Source: Flavobacteriaceae bacterium (GTDB lineage Bacteria > Bacteroidota > Bacteroidia > Flavobacteriales > Flavobacteriaceae). From it: a DNA stretch of 11,892 nt. Shown piece after piece: positions 1-6,045 of the stretch; positions within the stretch are counted from its first letter, which is position 1, and the number at the start of each line of letters is the position of its first letter. The translations under genes were made by a program, and so were the position numbers. The stretch lies in contig JAENXB010000074.1 in NCBI GenBank assembly GCA_016649785.1, positions 1 through 11,892 on the forward strand, given 5' to 3'. Below the pieces are notes generated by a model that was given only the letters and a program-made list of their open reading frames with translations, was not told where the DNA came from and searched no databases.

Positions 1-1
1 A

Positions 2-169
2 GTTAGCTCGAAATATTTGCAAAACTACCTCAATTGGTTCGCCTGCACTGATAATATCCATAACAGTAAGACAATCCTAAAACAATGGTTCATATCAATA
101 TTTTTGACAGATCAAGCCTACCATTTATTTGAACTATTCAAACAAAATGCTGTATTAATTAGAACTTAG
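2..169 (+). pseudogene. Possible C-terminal end of a transposase, cut by the window edge
   Basis: A reading frame is open from the left edge to a TAG at 167-169, giving 55 residues with no start inside the window. The peptide contains LQNYLNWF, then a short NSK stretch, then a helical segment ending in AYHLFELFKQ. This layout resembles the C-terminal tail of some small Bacteroidota transposases (an aromatic YLNWF motif, a basic linker, and a final helix with conserved aromatics). The resemblance is from memory and no catalytic residues are visible, so the family cannot be named. It could be an intact gene continuing leftwards, a decayed remnant, or a chance open frame. No terminal inverted repeat can be identified, since the other end lies outside the window. 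Confidence 0.38.
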
Positions 170-270
170 CCGTATTTTTCTCTATGAATTAGTTAGGATC
201 CTTCCCAAAATAATTATTTAGGAAAATCAAATCAGATATTTTTTAAGCTGTTATGAAAGTTCTATTAATT
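170..270. other. AT-rich intergenic stretch with a weak hairpin
   Basis: No coding frame is supported here. At 202-224 TTCC and GGAA flank the AT-only palindrome AAATAATTATTT. It could form a weak, interrupted stem downstream of the HAD gene on the - strand, but there is no good U-tract, so it is not called as a terminator. Confidence 0.4.
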
Positions 271-1086
271 TTATTTTCCTAAAATTGCCGGCTCTGTTTT
301 CAACAATCCCAGTTGCTCTATAGTTTTCAAAACGCCGTTCTCATTATTGTCAAAACGGGTAATATAGTTGCTCACATTTATAATTTCCGGATGCGCATTC
401 TTCATAGCATAACTATAGGTCGCATTTTGCATCATTTCAATATCATTGAGGTAATCGCCAAATACGAGGGTTTCATCAGGGGAAATGTTCATTTCTTTCT
501 GAATTCTTTTTATGGCGTTGCCCTTATTCGCCGTAAGGGAGGTAATATCAAGGAATATTTCAGCGGCAATTGCAACTTTATATTCATTATTGAATTCTTT
601 ATAGGAATGGTAACTGTTTGCTTCAACTCCCTTATAATCGCAAATGGTAACCTTTAAAATAGTGTCTTCTACCAATTGGAGATCTTCAACAACTTTAAGT
701 CGTTCATAATATTGCTGAATTTCTTCAATAAATTTTTCATCATTGCTTTCCACATAAGCCGATTCTTTTCCGCATAGTACAAGTTGAACACCTTCCAGTT
801 TTCGGCCAATTTCAATAAATTTCATCGCAGCTTTAGAATCCATGGCATTAACGTACAACTCCTTTCCTTTGTGAACGACAAGGGTGCCGTTTTCAGCAAA
901 AAACAACATTCTGTCCTTAATTCTGTCAAATTTTGATTCCAGGTTGTAATATTGACGTCCGCTGGCAACCGAAAACATAATTCCTTTTTTGGAAAGCAAG
1001 TCTTCTATTTCCCAAAAATCGGGATGGATCTCGTGCTTATCATTCAACAATGTGCCATCCATATCGGTAACGATCAATTTTATCAT
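271..1086 (-). CDS. Cof-type HAD-superfamily phosphatase (subfamily IIB)
   Basis: This 271-residue protein has the complete HAD phosphatase motif set. Motif I is DMDGT (D8 nucleophile, D10 acid/base), motif II is S42 in VASGR, motif III is K188 in NKGN, and motif IV is GDYLND (D211, N214, D215), which binds Mg2+. The C2-type cap lies between motifs II and III (about residues 85-185), which places it in the Cof/YbiV-like IIB group. These are cytoplasmic enzymes that dephosphorylate sugar phosphates, nucleotides or FMN, and the sequence does not fix the substrate. The ATG at 1084-1086 is supported because motif I sits at the usual distance from it and a -7 box lies about 20 bases upstream. The gene appears to be transcribed alone; sanA lies 181 bases upstream on the same strand. 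Confidence 0.92.
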   Translation of the reverse strand: MIKLIVTDMDGTLLNDKHEIHPDFWEIEDLLSKKGIMFSVASGRQYYNLESKFDRIKDRMLFFAENGTLVVHKGKELYVNAMDSKAAMKFIEIGRKLEGVQLVLCGKESAYVESNDEKFIEEIQQYYERLKVVEDLQLVEDTILKVTICDYKGVEANSYHSYKEFNNEYKVAIAAEIFLDITSLTANKGNAIKRIQKEMNISPDETLVFGDYLNDIEMMQNATYSYAMKNAHPEIINVSNYITRFDNNENGVLKTIEQLGLLKTEPAILGK

Positions 1087-1105
1087 TTCTTAAAATTTAA
1101 GATTG

Positions 1106-1113
1106 CAAAGGTA
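1106..1113 (-). promoter_or_regulatory. -7 promoter element for the HAD phosphatase gene
   Basis: Read on the - strand this is TACCTTTG followed by CA, a full match to the Bacteroidota -7 consensus TAnnTTTG. It predicts a transcript start near 1099 and a leader of roughly a dozen bases. No TTG lies at the usual 17-23 base spacing upstream, so the -33 part is not seen. Confidence 0.65.
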
Positions 1114-1267
1114 ATAGATTCAAATTTCTATTGCTGAAGAAAAGGATCAATTTTAATTCTAAGCTTATCAAGCTTTACTATACCTTAAGAGGTGTGTTGA
1201 TTTTCAATTGACAAAAGTCCAATTAATTAATGGAATGCAATGAATCGGTAACCGGAATTTTTCCTTC

Positions 1268-1882
1268 TTAATCCTGGCGGGTCCAATCTAACAGAATCTC
1301 AAAAACCGCTTTGACATTGGCTAATTTCTCCCTTCGGATCAAACTGCTTTCGGTTTTGTAAAGTCCTGCAGAGGCAGGAAAACCAATATAATTTAAGCCT
1401 AAGTTTTGCGCGATAAAAAGGGTTCTGGGGAGATGAAAATTTTGGGTGACCACAACGGCATCGGGAACTTCGTATATTTTCCTGGAACGGTACATGCTGT
1501 CAAAGGTATCAAGACCAGCAGGATCAATAAAAATAATTCCTTCCGGAACACAGCGGTCCAGCAAATAGTTTCGCATTGCGCTAACCTCATCATAATCATC
1601 GGTACGATTGTCTCCGCTCAATAAAAAGCGTTTTACTTTTCCTTTTTTGTAGAGATTTAAAGCGGTATCTACCCGGTCCTGGAGAATTGGGGAGAGTTTC
1701 CCGTCAGAATGCACACTGGCCCCCAATACAATTACTGTGTTTGTAGCCGGAAGAGTTTCAATATCCTCATATATACTTGAAACGGTAACTTGTTGAATAT
1801 AAATACTTACCCCCCAAATAACTAAAATTCCCAGTGCAAATAGAATTAAGATAAACCGTATGATTTTTTTTAGCCTGTTCAT
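1268..1882 (-). CDS. SanA/YdcF-like DUF218 membrane-anchored protein
   Basis: The 204-residue protein starts with a basic stretch (NRLKK) and one hydrophobic helix at about residues 8-29, followed by a DUF218 domain that should lie on the periplasmic side. Family motifs are visible: VLGA (52-55), SGD (89-91), E99 and M103 after it, a D-x-F-D-S segment (125-129), and TQNFHLPR (146-153). The closest named relatives are SanA (vancomycin exclusion at high temperature in Escherichia coli) and YdcF. Their biochemical role is unsettled, and an envelope function is an inference. Length matches the SanA type (about 200-240 residues). No convincing TAnnTTTG box is seen upstream, although the intergenic region it shares with the nitroreductase gene is divergent. 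Confidence 0.87.
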   Translation of the reverse strand: MNRLKKIIRFILILFALGILVIWGVSIYIQQVTVSSIYEDIETLPATNTVIVLGASVHSDGKLSPILQDRVDTALNLYKKGKVKRFLLSGDNRTDDYDEVSAMRNYLLDRCVPEGIIFIDPAGLDTFDSMYRSRKIYEVPDAVVVTQNFHLPRTLFIAQNLGLNYIGFPASAGLYKTESSLIRREKLANVKAVFEILLDWTRQD

Positions 1883-2028
1883 CTTTAAATCTTATAAGCA
1901 GTGATAATAACGGGTATTGTATAATTGTAGTATTTTGAATAGAGGTAAACTCCTTAAAAAAACAATTAAACAGAATTGAGTATTGATAAAATCTATTTAG
2001 GATCTTTCAACTTGGTGAAAGTATTACT

Positions 2029-2036
2029 TAGATTTG
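2029..2036 (+). promoter_or_regulatory. -7 promoter element for the nitroreductase gene
   Basis: TAGATTTG followed by CA matches the Bacteroidota -7 element. The predicted transcript start is near 2043, which leaves about 20 bases before the ATG at 2064. A TTG at 2012-2014 is only 14 bases away, shorter than the usual -33 spacing. The box contains the in-frame TTG at 2034, which argues against translation from that codon. Confidence 0.7.
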
Positions 2037-2063
2037 CACTGCAAAATAAGCAAAAAAGTTAGA

Positions 2064-2693
2064 ATGAAAAATATTGAAGCGCTTCAATGGCGGTATGCCA
2101 CAAAAAAGTTTGATAACGCAAAAATACTTCCTCAGGAAAAAATTGAGGTACTTAAGAATGCCTTTAATTTGACCGCTACCTCCTATGGCTTACAGCCCAT
2201 AAAACTGGTGATTATTCACAATAAGGAAATGCAGCAAAAATTGGTTGATTTTTCAATGAACCAGAAGCAAGTAAGCACGGCTTCGCATGTTCTGGTACTT
2301 TGTATAGAGAGGAAAGTTGACAAAAAATTTATAGAAAACTATTTCAACTGCGTTCATAAAATAAGGGCCACCCCGGAAGAGATCCTCAATCCTTTTAAAG
2401 ATTTTCTGATAAATGATTTCGAAAATAAGCATATAGATGAAATACATGCCTGGGCAACAAATCAGGCTTTTTTAGCCCTGGGAACTTTAATGACGGTTTG
2501 CGCCATAGAAGGAATTGACTCTTGCCCAATGGAGGGTTTTGAACCCGAAAAATACGATGATTGCTTAGGGCTGGAAGAGTTGAATTTAAAATCGGTATTG
2601 GTGATGCCAATTGGATACAGGGCTCCGGATGATATGTTTTCGGAATTTAAAAAAGTACGCAGACCACTTTCTGATGTGATCATCGAACTATAA
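2064..2693 (+). CDS. NAD(P)H-dependent oxidoreductase, NfsB-like nitroreductase family
   Basis: From the ATG at 2064 the product is 209 residues, close to E. coli NfsB (217). It starts with the typical LQWRYATKKFD segment, where R10 and K14 correspond to FMN-phosphate contacts in NfsB; S40 and the nearby LQP (43-45) fit the flavin pocket. CPMEGFEPEKYD (154-165) and the late basic VRRP (198-201) are also characteristic. Such enzymes are cytoplasmic, FMN-bound homodimers that reduce nitroaromatics and quinones with NAD(P)H; the natural substrate is unknown. The frame extends upstream to a TTG at 2034, but that codon lies within the -7 promoter box, so the ATG is chosen. The gene is the sole complete + strand gene here and converges on ribB. 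Confidence 0.92.
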   Translation: MKNIEALQWRYATKKFDNAKILPQEKIEVLKNAFNLTATSYGLQPIKLVIIHNKEMQQKLVDFSMNQKQVSTASHVLVLCIERKVDKKFIENYFNCVHKIRATPEEILNPFKDFLINDFENKHIDEIHAWATNQAFLALGTLMTVCAIEGIDSCPMEGFEPEKYDDCLGLEELNLKSVLVMPIGYRAPDDMFSEFKKVRRPLSDVIIEL

Positions 2694-2725
2694 TATTATA
2701 AGTTTTACAATGAATTATTTGTGAT

Positions 2726-2752
2726 TTCCCCGATCCGAATTAGATCGGGGAA
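2726..2752. terminator. Bidirectional hairpin terminator between converging genes
   Basis: TTCCCCGATC (2726-2735) and GATCGGGGAA (2743-2752) form a perfect 10-bp stem around a 7-base loop. It lies in the 67-base gap between the nitroreductase stop and the ribB stop, where a shared terminator is expected. Neither side has a strong T-tract (TTTAATAA follows loosely on the + strand), so factor-independent termination is likely but not certain. Confidence 0.65.
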
Positions 2753-2760
2753 GGTGAAAT

Positions 2761-3909
2761 TTAATAATTCACATATTTGGTAATTTCCAATCCGTATCCT
2801 ATCATCCCTACTCGTTTTGTTTGTTGGGAATTTGAAAGCAATTTTATTTTGTGTATTCCCAGGTCGTGCAATATCTGGGCTCCTATTCCAAAATCCCTGG
2901 TGTCCATAATTATTGGGGGAGCTTTCATTTCTCCTTCTTTTTGCAATTCCTTTAACTCGCTTAATCTGCTCAACAAATTCAGGGATTGGTTTACCGGATT
3001 TATAAACACAATTGCCCCGCGACCCTCCTCGTTTATAGCCCTAAACATATAGTCCAATTTTTTGTCGGCATTATTAGTCAGGGTTCCCAGGATATCGTTG
3101 TTGATCAAAGTTGAATTTACGCGGACCAAAATTTCTTCGTCAGATTTCCACTCTCCTTTAGAGAGCGCGATATGAACCTGATTGTTGGTAGTTTGCTTGT
3201 AGGCTCTCAACCTAAATGTGCCGAAACGGGTTTTGATATCAAAATCTTCTTTCTTCTCGATCAGGGAATCGTGCTGCATTCTGTAAGCGATCAGATCTTC
3301 TATTGAAACGACCTTCAAGTCAAATTTATTGGCAACTTCAATCAGTTGAGGTAACCGGGCCATAGAGCCATTCTCGTTCATGATCTCAACAATTACCCCG
3401 GCAGGTTGAAAACCGGCCAATCGGGCAAAATCGATAGCAGCTTCGGTATGTCCGGTCCTTCTAAGAACCCCGCCTTCTTTAGCCTTGAGTGGAAATATGT
3501 GACCGGGCCTGCTCAAATCAAATGACCGCGTTTCGGGATCTATTAAAGCCTGAATGGTTTTTGCGCGGTCTGATGCCGAAATCCCTGTTGTTACGCCATT
3601 ACCTCTCAGGTCTACAGAAATGGTAAAACCGGTTTCCATAGGATCGGTGCTGTTGCCAACCATCATATCCAGTTTCAATTCTTTACAGCGTTCTTCGGTA
3701 ATAGGGGCACAAATTAATCCCCGGCCGTGTGTAGCCATGAAATTGATCATTTCAGGAGTTACCTTTTCTGCCGCGGCAAGAAAGTCTCCCTCATTTTCAC
3801 GATCTATATCATCTACCACAATTATAATCTTCCCATCGCGAATATCATCGATAGCTTCTTGAATGGTATGAAGTTTTAAGGATTTTTTGTTTTGAATAAT
3901 TTGAGACAT
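2761..3909 (-). CDS. ribB: 3,4-dihydroxy-2-butanone-4-phosphate synthase fused to a degenerate RibA-like domain
   Basis: The 382-residue protein has the RibBA layout. The RibB half (about 1-210) is intact: DRENEGD (36-42), HGRGLICAP (61-69), SASDR (111-115), RPGHIFPL (134-141), RTGHTEAA (151-158) and E175. It converts ribulose 5-phosphate to 3,4-dihydroxy-2-butanone 4-phosphate plus formate, a cytoplasmic riboflavin step. The second half (about 225-382) aligns with GTP cyclohydrolase II through DTRDFGIGAQILHDLG (336-351) and the C-terminal GYGLEI, but the three zinc-binding cysteines of HSECLTGD...RCDCG are replaced (L268, N279, A281). The GTP-contacting QEGRGIGL stretch is also lost (about 303-312). 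It therefore looks like a RibBX-type protein, and GTP cyclohydrolase II activity must come from another gene. The ATG at 3907-3909 is preceded by a -7 box. It follows the LptF/G gene after 37 bases. Confidence 0.94.
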   Translation of the reverse strand: MSQIIQNKKSLKLHTIQEAIDDIRDGKIIIVVDDIDRENEGDFLAAAEKVTPEMINFMATHGRGLICAPITEERCKELKLDMMVGNSTDPMETGFTISVDLRGNGVTTGISASDRAKTIQALIDPETRSFDLSRPGHIFPLKAKEGGVLRRTGHTEAAIDFARLAGFQPAGVIVEIMNENGSMARLPQLIEVANKFDLKVVSIEDLIAYRMQHDSLIEKKEDFDIKTRFGTFRLRAYKQTTNNQVHIALSKGEWKSDEEILVRVNSTLINNDILGTLTNNADKKLDYMFRAINEEGRGAIVFINPVNQSLNLLSRLSELKELQKEGEMKAPPIIMDTRDFGIGAQILHDLGIHKIKLLSNSQQTKRVGMIGYGLEITKYVNY

Positions 3910-3932
3910 GGTGTAATTTCTATTTCAGGCTG

Positions 3933-3940
3933 CAAAGATA
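3933..3940 (-). promoter_or_regulatory. -7 promoter element for ribB
   Basis: On the - strand this reads TATCTTTG followed by CA, a full TAnnTTTG match in the 37-base gap between the LptF/G stop and the ribB start. It would start transcription near 3926, about 17 bases before the ATG. It suggests ribB can be expressed apart from the ftsK-lolA-lptF/G genes. No -33 TTG at the standard spacing is evident. Confidence 0.6.
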
Positions 3941-3946
3941 TTTAAT

Positions 3947-5389
3947 CTATTCCGTTTCCTTCCGGAACAATCCTAATTTTTTGATGATTTTATTAAACGG
4001 TTCCATAAAATTGCCGAATGATAGCAGTCCCTGGTCTGTGGTTGCACGGTAGGTAAAGAATACGCCCAGGGGAAACATGATTAGGGTGGAAAACCATGTG
4101 GCCAGGAAAGGGCTCATTTGGCCTTCTTCAGCACTATTTTTGGCGAATATTCCTATAAAATGATAGGTCAGGAAAATTAAAATAGCAATTACCATAGGCA
4201 ATCCCATTCCTCCTTTTCTTATGATAGCTCCCAAGGGAGCGCCTACAAAAAATAAAATAATGCAAGCTACCCCAAGCACATATTTTTCGTGAAGTGCAAT
4301 TTCAAATTTGTTGAGTTGTTTCAGGCTGTTTTTGAATTCACTTTCTTTCACCGTAACATTCGAAACACTGGCGTTCACCATACCAAGGGAAAGATTTATA
4401 ATTTGTAAGGCTTCGCTGGTATCATACAATTCTAAAATTGAATTGTCAAAAGACTTTAGTGTATCAACAGGGGTAAAATTGGAAGCAAACAAGGTGGCAC
4501 CGGTGCGGCGGTAAATTACATCCGCAAATTTATTTAACTCGTCATTATAAGAAGTTGAAAGTGAATCGATGCTTTCGTTCAATTCCGAGACCTTTAACAT
4601 GCCCTGAGAATTCCGATAGTTTTCGTCGTCCAGATCTACATTATTGAAATTGGAGATATCAATATTGATCACATACTCCTTAAAAGCACTTTTTGTAAAT
4701 GGTTTATTGGCTCGTTTTGCTGGGTTTTTTTGCTGAATTTCATCATAATAATTTCCGTCATTTAAGATAAGCGATAGAATATCAGAGTTGGTGCTTCCAA
4801 CAAGTTCTCCTTTGTCGGCTTTAATGACCGTATAATTACCTCCGCGAGCAGATTCCTGATGAATGATCACATCGTCTAAATATTGATCATTAGCTCCCGA
4901 TTTTTTATTCACCTTGATATTGAAATTGCCAACATCATTAAAGATCCCTTCAGTAATTGCCATTGCAGGTTTTAACTTGGCAATGTTTTTACGCAGGTTA
5001 ATAGATTTAAACTCTGCAGCGGGAATTACGTTATTTGCAAAAAAGAAGGCGGTTAAACTAATAAATACTATAAAATAAGTGAGGCTGCGCATTGCCCGTT
5101 GCAATGAAATTCCGGCGGATTTCATTGCGGCAAACTCATAATTTTCGGCAAAATTTCCAAAAGTCATGATGGAGGTGAGCAGTATGGATAAGGGAAGAAC
5201 AAGAGGTACCAGTTTTGGGGAAAAATAAAGCAGGAATTTAAATATAATCCCTACATCCAGATCTTTACCCGCAAGTTCACCTATGTACAGCCAAATAGTT
5301 TGGAGCACAAAGATGAACATCAGGATAATAAAAACAGTAAAAAATGTTTTTAAATAACTTACCAGTATATATCTGTCTAATATCTTCAA
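3947..5389 (-). CDS. LptF/LptG-family lipopolysaccharide export permease
   Basis: This 480-residue inner-membrane protein begins MKILDRYIL, typical of the family. It has three N-terminal membrane helices (about 12-36, 52-78, 101-123), a large periplasmic region, and three C-terminal helices (about 370-389, 396-417, 428-448). NYEFAAMKSAGIS (83-95) is the cytoplasmic coupling segment that meets the LptB ATPase, and GAPLGAIIRKGGMGLP (383-398) is a family signature. In the LptB2FG complex it extracts LPS from the inner membrane. LptF and LptG cannot be told apart here. At 480 residues it exceeds the E. coli proteins (about 360); the extra roughly 100 residues lie at about 260-360 in the periplasmic region. 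The start is TTG (5387-5389), one base after the lolA stop; the next in-frame Met is residue 24, inside helix 1, so TTG is preferred and translational coupling is likely. Confidence 0.93.
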   Translation of the reverse strand: MKILDRYILVSYLKTFFTVFIILMFIFVLQTIWLYIGELAGKDLDVGIIFKFLLYFSPKLVPLVLPLSILLTSIMTFGNFAENYEFAAMKSAGISLQRAMRSLTYFIVFISLTAFFFANNVIPAAEFKSINLRKNIAKLKPAMAITEGIFNDVGNFNIKVNKKSGANDQYLDDVIIHQESARGGNYTVIKADKGELVGSTNSDILSLILNDGNYYDEIQQKNPAKRANKPFTKSAFKEYVINIDISNFNNVDLDDENYRNSQGMLKVSELNESIDSLSTSYNDELNKFADVIYRRTGATLFASNFTPVDTLKSFDNSILELYDTSEALQIINLSLGMVNASVSNVTVKESEFKNSLKQLNKFEIALHEKYVLGVACIILFFVGAPLGAIIRKGGMGLPMVIAILIFLTYHFIGIFAKNSAEEGQMSPFLATWFSTLIMFPLGVFFTYRATTDQGLLSFGNFMEPFNKIIKKLGLFRKETE

Positions 5390-5390
5390 T

Positions 5391-6035
5391 TTAATCTAAA
5401 CGATTGATGTAAAAATCCTTGTATCGGTCTTCGTTAAAACTAAAAAGGTTTTTGGCCAAAGGTTGATTGGTCTTAAAACTTTTTATTGTTATAGTAATTT
5501 TGGTGCCGTTGTCCTGGGTTTGAATAAGATTGTAAATATGTTTGGTCTGGCTGTCTATTCCCAACAAAATGTTTTTCACATCGGCATTGCTATCTATAGG
5601 CGTCAGTTTAATGTACTGAATTTTCCGGCCTTTAATATCCTGTGTAATATCCCATTTATAGGTGTAACCCTCCTGGTAAAAAGTCAACATTTTTGAAGGG
5701 GTAATGTTATTGTCATCCTCGGCTACATAATTGGAAATATTGATTTCCTGATCTTCCGGGATAATGGTGTAAATTTTCTTGCCGTCAAATATTTGGGTAG
5801 TCCCCATCAGGTTAAGTACATATTTATTGCCATTAATGCTCACATCACCGCGGGTTTCCTGACTCATGTTTTCTGCAGAATTTTCCAGGGAGTATTTAAA
5901 ATCAATCACCATATTATCATAGGATTTAACTTTAGAAGAAACTTCATTTAACAGGGTTTTTGCCTTTGTGGCATCTTGCGCATTCACGGAAAAAACGCTC
6001 AAAATTGCAATCATTAAAATACTTATATTTTTCAT
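5391..6035 (-). CDS. lolA: LolA-like outer-membrane lipoprotein carrier protein
   Basis: From the ATG at 6033-6035 the product is 214 residues. It has a classic signal peptide (MKN, hydrophobic ISILMIAILSVFSV, then NA before Q20) and a mature beta-rich chain of the LolA fold. The family carries lipoproteins across the periplasm from the LolCDE complex to the outer membrane. The motifs are loose, so the call rests on overall pattern (the early SKVKSYDNMVIDFKYS segment, the ETRGDVSINGNKY strands, the FDGKKIYTIIPEDQEI pair) and on context. The frame extends to an ATG at 6059 that overlaps the ftsK stop; starting there would put seven or eight non-signal residues before the signal peptide, so the inner ATG is preferred, with 6038 an equal alternative. 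It lies between ftsK and LptF/G in a tight operon. Confidence 0.9.
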   Translation of the reverse strand: MKNISILMIAILSVFSVNAQDATKAKTLLNEVSSKVKSYDNMVIDFKYSLENSAENMSQETRGDVSINGNKYVLNLMGTTQIFDGKKIYTIIPEDQEINISNYVAEDDNNITPSKMLTFYQEGYTYKWDITQDIKGRKIQYIKLTPIDSNADVKNILLGIDSQTKHIYNLIQTQDNGTKITITIKSFKTNQPLAKNLFSFNEDRYKDFYINRLD

Positions 6036-6045
6036 CATTTGATTT

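Noticed and set aside
202..224. Weak hairpin downstream of the HAD gene
   Set aside because: The stem is interrupted and almost all AT, with no convincing U-tract; not called as a terminator.
1161..1175. AAGCTT-ATC-AAGCTT repeat between sanA and the HAD gene
   Set aside because: A 6-bp stem with a 3-base loop and no T-tract, far from the sanA stop; likely chance.
2034..2063. Ten-codon N-terminal extension of the nitroreductase from a TTG at 2034
   Set aside because: The TTG is the end of the -7 box TAGATTTG, and family proteins start at the MKNIEALQWR-like segment encoded from 2064.
3554..3862. Open frame of about 100 codons on the + strand opposite ribB
   Set aside because: It is antisense to the strongly conserved RibB domain and has no recognisable motif, so it is a shadow frame. 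The same holds for the other + strand frames opposite ftsK, lptF/G, HAD, sanA and the peroxidase genes.
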